Of a stretch of DNA of 64,000 nucleotides, positions 29,558 through 38,124 are shown piece by piece. The stretch is from Anaerosphaera aminiphila DSM 21120 (GTDB lineage: Bacteria > Bacillota > Clostridia > Tissierellales > Peptoniphilaceae), in contig NZ_FQXI01000001.1 of NCBI RefSeq assembly GCF_900129925.1, forward strand, positions 186,001 through 250,000, written 5' to 3'. The notes under the pieces are model-generated. The model searched no databases and was not told where the DNA came from. It saw nothing but the letters and a program-made list of their open reading frames with translations. Position 1 is the stretch's first letter. The number at the start of each line of letters is the position of its first letter. A program made the translations under genes and the position numbers.

Positions 29558-30349
29558 CTACATAACGTTGGATTCACCTATTACAGAATCTATATCCAAA
29601 TTAACACTTTCCATATTTGAGTTTTCAAACAATATTAAAAATTCCACATTCCCCGTTGCACCTTTAATTGGAGAGTATGTCAATCCTAGAATTCTTAAAT
29701 TCAAATCTCTAGCTATATTAATTACTTTTTCTATAACCTCTTTATGGACTGTATTATCTCTTACTATTCCCTTTTTGCCAACTTTATCTCTTCCCGCTTC
29801 AAATTGCGGCTTAATTAATGCAACTATTTTTCCATCTTCTCTTAAAAGTTCTACAGCTTTTGGTAAAACCAATTCCAGAGAAATAAAGCTAACGTCAATT
29901 GATATAAAATCTATTGGCTCAGCTATTTTAGATCTGTCAAATGTCCTTATATTTGTTTTTTCCATAGAAATAACTCTATCGTCAATTCTCAAACTATAGT
30001 CAAGTTGATTGTAACCCACATCTATAGCGTAGACTTTTTTTGCCCCATTAAACAACATGCACTGAGTAAATCCTCCGGTTGAAGCACCTATATCCATACA
30101 AGTTAAATCTTTTAAATTTAAATTATATAGATTTATAGCCTTTTCTAATTTAAAGCCACCTCGACTTACATATTTTAAGGAATTGCTCTTTATAGTAATA
30201 TCTTCATCTATATTTATTAGTTGTCCAGGTTTTTCAACTCTCTGTGTACCAATAAAAACTTCACCACTCATGATTAATCGCTTTGCCTTTTCTCTTGAAG
30301 GTGCCAAGTCTTTATTGACCAGTAGAACATCTGCACGTTCTTTCACCAT
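29558..30349 (-). CDS. tlyA: TlyA family rRNA 2'-O-methyltransferase
   Basis: A 263-residue protein with an N-terminal S4 domain (about 4-62) and an FtsJ-like methyltransferase domain. SAM-binding motif CMDIGASTGGFTQCML lies near 84-99, with KPQFEAG near 180. TlyA enzymes methylate rRNA ribose in 16S and/or 23S; older annotation as a hemolysin is likely an indirect label. It lies one base after the ispA stop and eight bases before recN. Confidence 0.92.
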   Translation of the reverse strand: MVKERADVLLVNKDLAPSREKAKRLIMSGEVFIGTQRVEKPGQLINIDEDITIKSNSLKYVSRGGFKLEKAINLYNLNLKDLTCMDIGASTGGFTQCMLFNGAKKVYAIDVGYNQLDYSLRIDDRVISMEKTNIRTFDRSKIAEPIDFISIDVSFISLELVLPKAVELLREDGKIVALIKPQFEAGRDKVGKKGIVRDNTVHKEVIEKVINIARDLNLRILGLTYSPIKGATGNVEFLILFENSNMESVNLDIDSVIGESNVM

Positions 30350-30350
30350 T

Positions 30351-31208
30351 TTATTTTCCTCTATTCATTAAGAGTTCTGCAAATTCTTTAAGTTCTGTTG
30401 TGTCGTATTCTAAAGAATCTAACTCATTATTTGCTCTGATTGTAAGATCTTCAATTCTGCTTAATAGTTCTTCCTTAGTCTTAAATTTAAGCATAGTATT
30501 TTTCTCTTTTTTTTGGTCCAACTCTTCATCTAAAATATCATCTTCTATTTGATAGGCAATTCCCACACAATTTGCAAATTCTTCTAAGCTGGCTATCTCT
30601 TCTTCACTTGCCCCTGCAATAATTCCTGCACTTACAACTGAAGCTCTAATTAAAGCCGCTGTCTTTAGTTTATACATGATTTCACAAATATCGTAATTCA
30701 TATCGTCATTATATTCTATATCAATAACCTGTCCACCTATTAAATCATGAACTCCTGAAGCAGTAAAAATATATTTCATAGCCTTAATCGCTTTCTTTAC
30801 TTTAGCTAAATCGTCGTAAGTTTCAATTTCCTTTGACAATACCTCCGCCGACATGTTTAATAGTCCATCTCCCGCCAAAATTGCTATTGCTTCAGAATAA
30901 ACTCTATGATTTGTAGGCTTTCCCCTTCTAATATCATCGTCGTCCATTGCAGGTAAATCATCGTGAATTAATGAGTAAGTGTGAATTAATTCAACCGCTA
31001 CTGCAAAAGGTAATATCTCCTCATAGTCATCTGAACCTGAAAGAGCTTTATAAGTCAGTATCCCCAGTATTGGTCTAACTCTCTTTCCACCTGAAAATAG
31101 GGAGTAAGTCATAGACTCATAAACTTTTTTTTGATATTCATCAACAGCTGTAAAATTTTTATAAATATAATTATCTATTGATTCTATTAACTCGCTATAT
31201 TTATCCAT
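30351..31208 (-). CDS. ispA: Farnesyl/geranyl diphosphate synthase
   Basis: A 285-residue trans-prenyltransferase. The first aspartate-rich motif DDLPAMDDDDIRRG (about 81-94) and second motif QIEDDILD (about 217-224) are clear, as is the N-terminal GGKRVRP. Length and the four-residue insert in the first motif point to a short-chain (C15) enzyme. It uses the products of the MEP pathway genes found elsewhere in this window. It overlaps xseB by 8 bases; the xseA-xseB-ispA order is standard. Confidence 0.93.
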   Translation of the reverse strand: MDKYSELIESIDNYIYKNFTAVDEYQKKVYESMTYSLFSGGKRVRPILGILTYKALSGSDDYEEILPFAVAVELIHTYSLIHDDLPAMDDDDIRRGKPTNHRVYSEAIAILAGDGLLNMSAEVLSKEIETYDDLAKVKKAIKAMKYIFTASGVHDLIGGQVIDIEYNDDMNYDICEIMYKLKTAALIRASVVSAGIIAGASEEEIASLEEFANCVGIAYQIEDDILDEELDQKKEKNTMLKFKTKEELLSRIEDLTIRANNELDSLEYDTTELKEFAELLMNRGK

Positions 31209-31431
31209 CTAATTCACCAGTATCAAAATCTTTTTCTACTATTTTATTATCTTCTTCAGTTAAGATTTTTACCTTTCCCTCATATTCATTTAATAATTTA
31301 TTACAGTATTTATAAAGCTCCAAACCTTCTTCATACTTTTTTATAGATTCTTCTAAAGTTATATCTTCAGATTCTAAATCGTTAATTATTTCTTCGAGTT
31401 TTGCATACGCACTTTCGTAATTATCACTCAT
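31201..31431 (-). CDS. xseB: Exodeoxyribonuclease VII small subunit
   Basis: A 76-residue helical hairpin protein that binds XseA. Features: SYEAAYAKLEE-like start (here YESAYAKLEE), the DLESEDITLEESIKKYEEG core and a short acidic end. I chose ATG at 31431 with GGGGTGAT upstream inside the xseA 3' end; a longer in-frame start at 31458 lacks a ribosome site. It overlaps xseA by 8 bases and ispA by 8 bases. Confidence 0.93.
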   Translation of the reverse strand: MSDNYESAYAKLEEIINDLESEDITLEESIKKYEEGLELYKYCNKLLNEYEGKVKILTEEDNKIVEKDFDTGELDG

Positions 31432-32755
31432 TTTTATCACCCCATACGGAAATTTCATTTATTTTAGCTGTTGCCTTTCCATCAATAAAATTGATTTCAA
31501 TGTTCTCATTGACTTTTATATCCCCTATGCTGAGCACATACTTATTCTTTTCATTTTTTAAAAAAATACAATTTGAAAAACTTGGATTTTTAAGCTTTGT
31601 CTCTTGTAAAAGTAAGTTATATCTCTTGCTCTTTATTGTGCTTTCAACAGCTAAATCTAAAGCTAACTTTAAATCATCTAGTTTTTTAAAGGATTCTATT
31701 ATTTTTTTCTCAATATTATATTTTTTTAACAGTTTTTTATTATCATCTAATCTAAGCCTATTAAAATACAATATGTTTGCCGGAGATTTTAAAATTAACT
31801 TGTCTTTATTTGAGTTTAATTTAATTTTAGCTACATCTATATTTTGAGAAATAGATTTGTTCATACTCTTAAAACTATTTACTAAATTTAAAGTACTGTC
31901 ATCTAAATCATGTTCAATTTTTCTTCTAATTCTATTCATAATTAAATTTAATGAATTATTTAAATCTTCTCTACTCATAGACACTAACTCTGCTGCTGCT
32001 GATGGAGTAGGAGCCCTTAAATCACTTACAAAGTCTGTTATAACGTAATCCACTTCATGTCCAACAGCTGAAATTATAGGTATATTCATTTTATATATTC
32101 TTCTAGCAAGTTCTTCACTGTTAAATTCAAATAGTTCTTCTAAACTGCCACCACCTCGACCTAATATTATAACATCTACAGGATGTTTTTCAAAATAATT
32201 CAATGCGGCAATCAACTGAGAAACAGCTAAGTTTCCCTGAACATTTGAAGGATATAAAACAATGTCTACAGAACTGTTTCTTCTCCTTAGTACGTTTATT
32301 ATATCTCTTATAGCTGCTCCTGTAGGAGAAGTTATAACACCAACTTTTCTTGGAAAATAAGGTACCTTTAACTTATGCTCTTCATCAAATAAACCTTCTT
32401 TATATAGTTTATCTTTTAAAATTAAAAATTCTTCATGAAGATTCCCAATTCCCTTTAAACTTATTTGTCGAGCATATAGATTTATAGTTCCCTCTCTTTC
32501 ATAAGTTGATATAGAACCTTTGACGATTACCTTATCTCCATCTTGTGGTGTAAACGATAAATTTAAACTGTCATTTGAATACATAATTGAATTGATTTTT
32601 GCACTATCGTCCTTTAGTGTGAAATATATATTTCCATTGGAGTGTAATTTAAAATTGGAAATCTCTCCTTCTACTTCAAGATCTGATAATAGATAGTCCA
32701 TTGCAATATATTTTTTAATATATTTATTTAATTCCTTAACTTTTATTGCGCTCAT
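31424..32755 (-). CDS. xseA: Exodeoxyribonuclease VII large subunit
   Basis: A 443-residue nuclease subunit that degrades single-stranded DNA. It has an N-terminal OB fold (about 1-100), the catalytic domain with GRGGGSLEELFEFNSEELA near 184-202 and DLRAPTPSAAAEL near 228-240, and a C-terminal coiled coil (about 250-400). I chose ATG at 32755 with GAGGG four bases upstream; a TTG six codons earlier is less likely. It is preceded by a hairpin in the nusB-xseA gap. Confidence 0.94.
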   Translation of the reverse strand: MSAIKVKELNKYIKKYIAMDYLLSDLEVEGEISNFKLHSNGNIYFTLKDDSAKINSIMYSNDSLNLSFTPQDGDKVIVKGSISTYEREGTINLYARQISLKGIGNLHEEFLILKDKLYKEGLFDEEHKLKVPYFPRKVGVITSPTGAAIRDIINVLRRRNSSVDIVLYPSNVQGNLAVSQLIAALNYFEKHPVDVIILGRGGGSLEELFEFNSEELARRIYKMNIPIISAVGHEVDYVITDFVSDLRAPTPSAAAELVSMSREDLNNSLNLIMNRIRRKIEHDLDDSTLNLVNSFKSMNKSISQNIDVAKIKLNSNKDKLILKSPANILYFNRLRLDDNKKLLKKYNIEKKIIESFKKLDDLKLALDLAVESTIKSKRYNLLLQETKLKNPSFSNCIFLKNEKNKYVLSIGDIKVNENIEINFIDGKATAKINEISVWGDKNE

Positions 32756-32777
32756 AAATCCCTCACGAAACAAGAAC

Positions 32778-32810
32778 CGAGAGCAGGAGTAAAAATTTCC
32801 ATAGCTCTCG
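32778..32810 (-). other. Hairpin between nusB and xseA
   Basis: Arms CGAGAGC and GCTCTCG with a 19-base loop begin directly after the nusB stop codon. No T-run follows, so it is not a normal intrinsic terminator; an RNA processing or stability element is possible. Confidence 0.4.
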
Positions 32811-33218
32811 TCACTTATTGTACATATTTCTATAAATACTTCCTAATATACCATTGATAAATTTGAAGGAGTCTTCTCCTCCATATTCTTTCGATATTTC
32901 AATAGCTTCATTTATAGATACTTCATCAGGTATGTCTTTTCTATATAAAATCTCATAAACAGCAATCCTTAAAATTTCTTTATCAACTTTTGCAAGTCTG
33001 GAAAGGCTCCACCCTTCTAAGTGATTGCTAATAGTTTCATCTATTGAATTTATATTTGAAACTATTTGAGGCATTGTCTCTTCTATATAATTAATTTCAT
33101 CCTCTGCAAATTCAAAATTCTCTAAAAAAACAGCTAAATTTTCTAATGAATAGTCCTTTGTAACATCCATTTGATACAACATTTGCATCTGGCCAATTCT
33201 CGCCTTTTTTCTACTCAT
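32811..33218 (-). CDS. nusB: Transcription antitermination factor NusB
   Basis: A 135-residue all-helical protein that joins NusE (S10) at boxA RNA in rRNA transcripts. Characteristic blocks are [16 protein letters not shown] at the start, [21 protein letters not shown] near 75-95 and [25 protein letters not shown] near the end. Three bases separate it from the Asp23 gene upstream, as in most clostridia. Confidence 0.95.
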   Translation of the reverse strand: MSRKKARIGQMQMLYQMDVTKDYSLENLAVFLENFEFAEDEINYIEETMPQIVSNINSIDETISNHLEGWSLSRLAKVDKEILRIAVYEILYRKDIPDEVSINEAIEISKEYGGEDSFKFINGILGSIYRNMYNK

Positions 33219-33221
33219 TAA

Positions 33222-33602
33222 CTATGCCTTTACCTTTTCTTTGTTTTCCATAGCCACTCCACCAACATGGACATTTACTTCTACTACATCAAGTCCTGTC
33301 ATAGTTTCCACAGCTTCTTTCACTTTTTCCTGAACGTTTTTCCCAATATCTATAATGTTTTTACCATATTCAACTGTAATAAAAACATCAATTACGGCTT
33401 CTCTTTCTCCAATACTTGCCTTTACACCTTTTAAAAGATTTTTTACTCCTAACATATCAGTTACACTAGTTTTAAGTGTTGACTGCATTTCTACTACACC
33501 TTCAACTTCTTCTATTGCAACTACAGCTATTGTAGCTATTACTTCTTCAGAAATTTTAACATTTCCATTATTTACATCATCTATTAAATAATTATCAGTC
33601 AT
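33222..33602 (-). CDS. Asp23/Gls24 family envelope stress response protein
   Basis: A 126-residue protein of the Asp23/Gls24 family. Typical blocks are GNVKISEEVIATIAVVAIEEVEGV near 14-37 and VDVFITVEYGKNI near 70-82. These proteins associate with the membrane and are linked to envelope stress in Gram-positives; copies beside nusB are very widespread. It is the first gene of the long operon and has its own promoter (TTGAAT-17-TATAAT) and a strong GGAGGTG ribosome site. Confidence 0.92.
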   Translation of the reverse strand: MTDNYLIDDVNNGNVKISEEVIATIAVVAIEEVEGVVEMQSTLKTSVTDMLGVKNLLKGVKASIGEREAVIDVFITVEYGKNIIDIGKNVQEKVKEAVETMTGLDVVEVNVHVGGVAMENKEKVKA

Positions 33603-33627
33603 AATTACACCTCCATAATTTGGATAT

Positions 33628-33656
33628 ATTATATCAAATTATCCATAAGTATTCAA
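33628..33656 (-). promoter_or_regulatory. Promoter of the asp23-nusB long operon
   Basis: Minus-strand -35 TTGAAT (33651-33656), 17-base spacer, -10 TATAAT (33628-33633). The next good promoter downstream is at 20799, so this may drive about 12.8 kb. Confidence 0.7.
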
Positions 33657-33659
33657 TTT

Positions 33660-33702
33660 TATAAAGATAAAGAGCCTCTAATAGAGGCTCTTTATCTTTA
33701 TA
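33660..33702 (-). terminator. Terminator of efp-CD1247 unit
   Basis: A perfect 21-bp inverted repeat with core GAGCCTCT/AGAGGCTC and A/T tails, three bases after the stop of the gene at 33706-34041. Separates it from the nusB operon. Confidence 0.88.
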
Positions 33703-33705
33703 AAA

Positions 33706-34041
33706 TTATTCAGCTTGTTCATCTGAGCAGTTTCCACAACTACAGTTGTCGTCTTCTGCCTCTTCTTCAAAATAAAAATCATCATCAAAATCAAAATCAT
33801 CATAAGAATCATAATCTTCATCTAAGTCATCATATACATATTCTTCTAAGCTTGAAAGGTCTTCTTCAATAATATCTACATACTCTTCCATTTCATCTTG
33901 AGCTATTTTAACTTCTTCAGCCATTTCAGCAATTACGTCAATTAGTTCAAAAATCAGTCTACCTTCTTTTGACTCTTCGTCTATTTCATATCCTTCAGCT
34001 AAACCTTCTAAATAAGCTATTCTATTAATAATATTTTCCAT
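33706..34041 (-). CDS. CD1247 N-terminal-domain protein
   Basis: A 111-residue acidic protein. The first ~60 residues (INRIAYLEGLAEGYEIDEES, then a helical EMAEEVKIAQDEMEEYV region) match what I know as the CD1247 N-terminal domain of clostridia. The middle is a run of Asp/Glu/Tyr/Phe, and the end carries a CxCGxC cluster (CSCGNCS, about residues 101-107) suggestive of metal binding. Function is unknown. It lies 17 bases after efp and shares its terminator. Neighbourhood with efp is usual for the family. Confidence 0.85.
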   Translation of the reverse strand: MENIINRIAYLEGLAEGYEIDEESKEGRLIFELIDVIAEMAEEVKIAQDEMEEYVDIIEEDLSSLEEYVYDDLDEDYDSYDDFDFDDDFYFEEEAEDDNCSCGNCSDEQAE

Positions 34042-34058
34042 AATTATACCTCCTAAAT

Positions 34059-34616
34059 TTATGCTCTTGACATATACTCGCCAATTCTAGTATCAATTCT
34101 AATTACATCACCTGTATTTATAAATAATGGAACGTTTAAAGTAAATCCTGTTTCTACAGTAGCTGGTTTAGTTCCTCCAGATGAGGTATCTCCCTTTACT
34201 CCAGGTTCTGTTTGTGTTACTTCTAATTCCACAAAATTTGCAGGTGAAACTTTAAATGCTTTATCTTGATAAAAATTAATAGTTGCAGTGTCATTTTCTC
34301 TTAAAAAGCTAAGTGCATCTTCCACCATTGATTTTTCTAATGGGATTTGCTCATAATTTTCATTATCCATAAAATAATAAAGCTCACCATCTCCATATAG
34401 ATATTGCATTTCCTTTGTTTCGATTACTACTTTTTCAAATTTTTCAGATGGATTAAAAGTTGTATCCTTTGTTCCACCTGTTAGCACAGATTTAATCTTT
34501 GCCCTTACAAAAGCAGCTCCTTTCCCAGGTTTAACATGTTGAAAATCAATTACTTCATAGACTTCTCCGTCCATTTCAAATGTTAAGCCCTTTCTAAAAT
34601 CACCTGCTGAAATCAT
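34059..34616 (-). CDS. efp: Elongation factor P
   Basis: A 185-residue translation factor that relieves ribosome stalling at polyproline. Three beta-barrel domains are evident: N-terminal KOW-like with [12 protein letters not shown] (about 32-43, the loop bearing the modifiable residue Lys32), OB domain II and III with the [17 protein letters not shown] ending. The modification enzyme is not in the window. Start ATG has TAGGAGG upstream and a promoter TTGATA-17-TATAAT. Confidence 0.96.
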   Translation of the reverse strand: MISAGDFRKGLTFEMDGEVYEVIDFQHVKPGKGAAFVRAKIKSVLTGGTKDTTFNPSEKFEKVVIETKEMQYLYGDGELYYFMDNENYEQIPLEKSMVEDALSFLRENDTATINFYQDKAFKVSPANFVELEVTQTEPGVKGDTSSGGTKPATVETGFTLNVPLFINTGDVIRIDTRIGEYMSRA

Positions 34617-34645
34617 AATTTACCTCCTAATTTATCTATGTTTCA

Positions 34646-34674
34646 ATTATATCAATATAGCGGTTAGCTATCAA
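34646..34674 (-). promoter_or_regulatory. efp promoter
   Basis: Minus-strand -35 TTGATA (34669-34674), 17-base spacer, -10 TATAAT (34646-34651), immediately after the pilin-operon stop codon at 34683. No terminator separates the pilin genes from efp. Confidence 0.65.
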
Positions 34675-34682
34675 GAAAAATG

Positions 34683-35654
34683 TTATATTTCAACTTTACT
34701 CTTTTCAATAGCTCTAACTATTATATCAAAGAAACCCGGAATATAGTTTGAATAGTTTTTTAAATATTTGAAATTATAATTTGACACTACATTGTTTTCA
34801 CTTAGTCCCAATAAATTTACTAAAATTCCCTCTACAACAATGTTCTTAGTATTTTCTATATTGTTTACACTTCCATTTAACGCCAAAAGACCTTTAATAT
34901 TTAAATCTTCAGAAAGGTAAACTTCACTTAAGTTAAAAACGCCGTATAAATTCAAGTTATCTTCAACTACAAGAATGCCCTCTTTTTGATTTAAAAACAC
35001 TCCTTTTGAAATTGGATATTTGTATAGAATATTTTCAACTGTAAAACTTTCACCATTTTCATCATACTCTATAATTTCACTATAAACTATAAAATTTAAT
35101 TCTTCTTTTTTTAAATAATAAGTACCACTGTCTAAATCTACTACATTTATTTTTTCAAATGAGTCAATGTTTATATTGCTATATTCTTCTATGAGCTTTT
35201 CTATTTCTTTGCTTTCTAAAGTATTTTTATTTAAAACATCTACTCCCAAAGTGTATACAGGGTTTACAATAGTGCCCTTGCTGTAACAACTAGCATCAAT
35301 TCCTCTATATTGCAACTTAGATTCTAATAAAAATCCATTTTCTTCATAGGTATTATCTAGTGATAGATTAACTTGTAAGTCCTCAATATCATCTAAAACA
35401 TATGTATTTATATTTTCTACTAATTTATTTTTTGATCCATTATAAATTTCTTTACAACTCTTTTTTAACTCTTCTTCATCTGATAATACAATGTTTATTA
35501 TTGATTCTGCACTTAATTCTGCTTGAAGCAAATTGCTTTCGTTTTTTAATATATTTGATGAACTTTCAACATTTGAAAACATATAGTTTAATGTTAACAA
35601 TATTATTGAAATAATAAAAATACACACAATATAAATATATCCTCTTTTTTTCAA
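34683..35654 (-). CDS. PilX/GspK-like pilin-operon protein, unknown function
   Basis: A 323-residue protein with one N-terminal membrane helix (about 7-27) and a long extracellular part of mixed alpha/beta sequence. No prepilin GFxLIE motif is present; the N-terminus KKRGYIYIVCIFIIS resembles the PilX-type start but is not diagnostic. The start is TTG with a weak ribosome site. It is the last gene of the pseudopilin cluster, in the position where minor-pilin operons usually encode PilX or GspK. Assignment rests on that position. Confidence 0.6.
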   Translation of the reverse strand: MKKRGYIYIVCIFIISIILLTLNYMFSNVESSSNILKNESNLLQAELSAESIINIVLSDEEELKKSCKEIYNGSKNKLVENINTYVLDDIEDLQVNLSLDNTYEENGFLLESKLQYRGIDASCYSKGTIVNPVYTLGVDVLNKNTLESKEIEKLIEEYSNINIDSFEKINVVDLDSGTYYLKKEELNFIVYSEIIEYDENGESFTVENILYKYPISKGVFLNQKEGILVVEDNLNLYGVFNLSEVYLSEDLNIKGLLALNGSVNNIENTKNIVVEGILVNLLGLSENNVVSNYNFKYLKNYSNYIPGFFDIIVRAIEKSKVEI

Positions 35655-35698
35655 TATATCAGCTCACTTTATTTGTTTTAATTAGTAATCATAGAAAA

Positions 35699-36232
35699 TT
35701 ACTCAAAAGTCCTTATTGCAATTATTTTTCTAATGCACTTTTCCAATCCATTTTCAAGTAAATTCATTTCTAAATCTATAGACTCATCACTAACTAAACA
35801 CTCTAAACTCTTAACATTATTTAATAAAATATTTGTTCCAAATTTTCCACTTAAAACTTCTTCGTTTTTTAGTCTGTATTTAAGATTTATTGCCTTTCTC
35901 TCTAAGGCCATCCCATCTAGTGAATAGTAAATATACCTATATTTTTCATCTCTGTTATTCATAGTATTTAATATTGCAAATCCCAAACTTCCCTTGTTTT
36001 TATTTGGGATTATATAATCAGCACTATAAATTTCATCAGCAATGTAGTTTAAACTAAAATATGTATCGTTAAACATTGAGTCAGTACTATTTGAAGCATT
36101 TAATGTTTTTAAAGTAATATTTAAAATAGACCCTAGAACCGAAAAAACTATTAAAGATATTGCCAAAGTAATAATTAATTCAATTAATGTAAATCCTCTT
36201 TTTCGGTAAAATTTGTTTAAATACAGCTTCAT
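35699..36232 (-). CDS. PilW/GspJ-like minor pilin
   Basis: A 177-residue type IV pilin-like protein. The prepilin peptidase motif is RGFTLIELI (cut expected after Gly, about residue 13), followed by a hydrophobic helix to about 38 and a C-terminal globular part. The long leader before the cut site (MKLYLNKFYRKRG) is typical of PilW/GspJ types. It overlaps the upstream pilin gene by 53 bases in another frame, so translation is tightly linked. Confidence 0.8.
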   Translation of the reverse strand: MKLYLNKFYRKRGFTLIELIITLAISLIVFSVLGSILNITLKTLNASNSTDSMFNDTYFSLNYIADEIYSADYIIPNKNKGSLGFAILNTMNNRDEKYRYIYYSLDGMALERKAINLKYRLKNEEVLSGKFGTNILLNNVKSLECLVSDESIDLEMNLLENGLEKCIRKIIAIRTFE

Positions 36233-36536
36233 TTTCCTTGCTATTTTTCTCCTTTATTTTTAAAGTAATCTCCACCAACTCTTCGTTAAGTTCTCTACTT
36301 TCTATTTCCATTTCATATTTTTCAGAAACAACACTACTTAAATCTAGCTTGCCTCTATAAGCTGTTCCTATCACTTGCTCCATTTGATTTCTCGCCTCTA
36401 AAAACATTTCATTTCTAGATTCTACTTTCTTTTGATTTGATAGTGTGTTAATAAGTGAAGGCAGTAGCATCGAGGCAATAATACTTAATATTGCAACACT
36501 TACTAAAGTTTCTATTAAAGTAAATCCTCTTTTCAT
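36180..36536 (-). CDS. PilV/GspI-like minor pilin
   Basis: A 118-residue minor pilin with the class III leader MKRG followed by FTLIETLVSVAIL. The mature part is short (about 114 residues) with a 25-residue hydrophobic helix. The Glu+5 of the motif is present. It overlaps the GspH-like gene upstream by 4 bases and the next pilin by 53 bases. Confidence 0.82.
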   Translation of the reverse strand: MKRGFTLIETLVSVAILSIIASMLLPSLINTLSNQKKVESRNEMFLEARNQMEQVIGTAYRGKLDLSSVVSEKYEMEIESRELNEELVEITLKIKEKNSKENEAVFKQILPKKRIYIN

Positions 36537-36949
36537 TTTTTTAAATTCACTTTCCCTGTAACAGGTTCAACTGTTATTTTATATTCTCTGTTTAATAATA
36601 AAAATATAAAAGTACCGGAACCATTTTGCGTGGCTGCTCCCCTTTTAGTAAATCCAATATTTTCTATATTTTTGCTCATTAATTTAATTTTTTGTGAATA
36701 TCTTTTTCTTTCCATGTAATCTCCACAAGATATTGTGTAGGAATTGTCTTTATTAAAAGAAACTGTAGCCATTTTTTTATTGGACATTGCTAAGTTTCTT
36801 GCACTTCTAATATCTTTATAAATCATATTTATATCTTGCTTGGCCCTGTAGTTTTCAACTATTGAACTTTTATTTAAACCTATTGTAGTTAAAATTAATA
36901 AAATTGAAATTACAGCTACTAATTCTATTAAAGTAAATCCTCTTTTCAT
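36533..36949 (-). CDS. GspH/FimU-like pseudopilin
   Basis: A 138-residue pilin-like protein with MKRG FTLIELVAVISIL leader and Glu+5, then a hydrophobic helix and a beta-rich domain ending near TVEPVTGKVNLKK. This pattern fits GspH/FimU minor pilins that start the pilus tip complex. It overlaps the upstream PilO-like gene by 4 bases. Order GspH-like, GspI-like, GspJ-like, GspK-like resembles fimU-pilV-pilW-pilX. Confidence 0.82.
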   Translation of the reverse strand: MKRGFTLIELVAVISILLILTTIGLNKSSIVENYRAKQDINMIYKDIRSARNLAMSNKKMATVSFNKDNSYTISCGDYMERKRYSQKIKLMSKNIENIGFTKRGAATQNGSGTFIFLLLNREYKITVEPVTGKVNLKK

Positions 36950-38124
36950 AGTTTAACCTTAAAATTTCCTAATGCAAAAACCCCATCTTCCTGCTCATTA
37001 TTCTTTACTTCATAGTAGATTCCCCTTAAATTTTTTACATTTTCAAACCTAATAGTATTTATCACATCTTTTTCTAGTTCTTCAGTATAGGGTATTTTAT
37101 CATTGCAATAGAGACCAAATTCTCCGGAGAAATTCTGTGGTATAAATAAATCAAACTCTATAATTTCAAAATCCCTTAACTCGTCAAAAAATACCAGTAT
37201 TTCATTGTCATTTGTTTCTCTATTTAAACTATATTGAATAAACGCTCTGTTTTCCAATTCAGGATAAAATATACTTGCTGCATTTTCACTACTGTATACT
37301 ACAAACAAACTTTTATAGTCCAGATTTAACTCTGATAATAGTTCTTCTTTTTGTACTTCTGTTTTTAAATTTTTAACTTCTTTTAATTCTTTATTTTTTA
37401 TAATTTTTTCTGTATCTTCTATTTTCTTAGTTTCTTCTTTAGGTAAGTTCTCTACCTTCATCGCTTCTTTTATTTTTTTATTTTCTGCGTTTTCTCCCTT
37501 AAAACCTATTTTATTTTCTTCACTTTGCTTTTTTAAATCATTTCTGTTTTTAAAATACTCTTTATTTAAATTAATTTTAGAATTCACTTCACTATCTGAG
37601 CTGGAAATAATAGGAAGTTTTGACTCAGATTGATTTTTATAAATTTCTGCTCTTCCATGGTAATTTTCTTCGGATTCTCTATTTATGTATAATTTATCTA
37701 TAATAAAATTATCAGTTAAAACTTTCAACTTATTTTTTTCTTCTAATGGCAAGTTAAATTCAAAGTGATCTATATTTTTATTTATTTCTTCAACGCTGGT
37801 TATGTACGGAAAATCACCTTTGATTTTATTTAAATCTTCCAGTGTAGTTAATCTATTGTTTGTTAAATTTATATTTTGAAGTTTAGTATTTTCTTTTGCC
37901 AAAGTTTTATATTGTTCAATTTGTTTTTGTTGAAGGTCAATTTCGCTTCTAGCCTCACTTGATTTAGCTTCAACAGATTTTATTTTCTCAATCTTTTCAG
38001 AAAAAACTAAAAAATATAATAGTAGTTCAAAAATTAAAATCAACAATATTAAAAGTAATAATTTTTCTCTTTTAGAGAGAATATTTACATTTAAAATTTC
38101 TTTTATTTTCTCCAACACACTCAC
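36946..38124 (-). CDS. PilO/PilN-like inner-membrane pilus protein
   Basis: A 392-residue protein: cytosolic ~22 residues, one membrane helix (about 22-41), a coiled coil (about 45-85), a central Lys/Glu-rich low-complexity stretch (about 185-260) and a C-terminal globular domain. The layout fits PilN/PilO alignment proteins but no firm signature is present. The start is GTG, with AAGGA eight bases upstream; it abuts the stop of the displaced SGNH frame at 38125. First gene of the pilin set. Confidence 0.6.
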   Translation of the reverse strand: MSVLEKIKEILNVNILSKREKLLLLILLILIFELLLYFLVFSEKIEKIKSVEAKSSEARSEIDLQQKQIEQYKTLAKENTKLQNINLTNNRLTTLEDLNKIKGDFPYITSVEEINKNIDHFEFNLPLEEKNKLKVLTDNFIIDKLYINRESEENYHGRAEIYKNQSESKLPIISSSDSEVNSKINLNKEYFKNRNDLKKQSEENKIGFKGENAENKKIKEAMKVENLPKEETKKIEDTEKIIKNKELKEVKNLKTEVQKEELLSELNLDYKSLFVVYSSENAASIFYPELENRAFIQYSLNRETNDNEILVFFDELRDFEIIEFDLFIPQNFSGEFGLYCNDKIPYTEELEKDVINTIRFENVKNLRGIYYEVKNNEQEDGVFALGNFKVKL

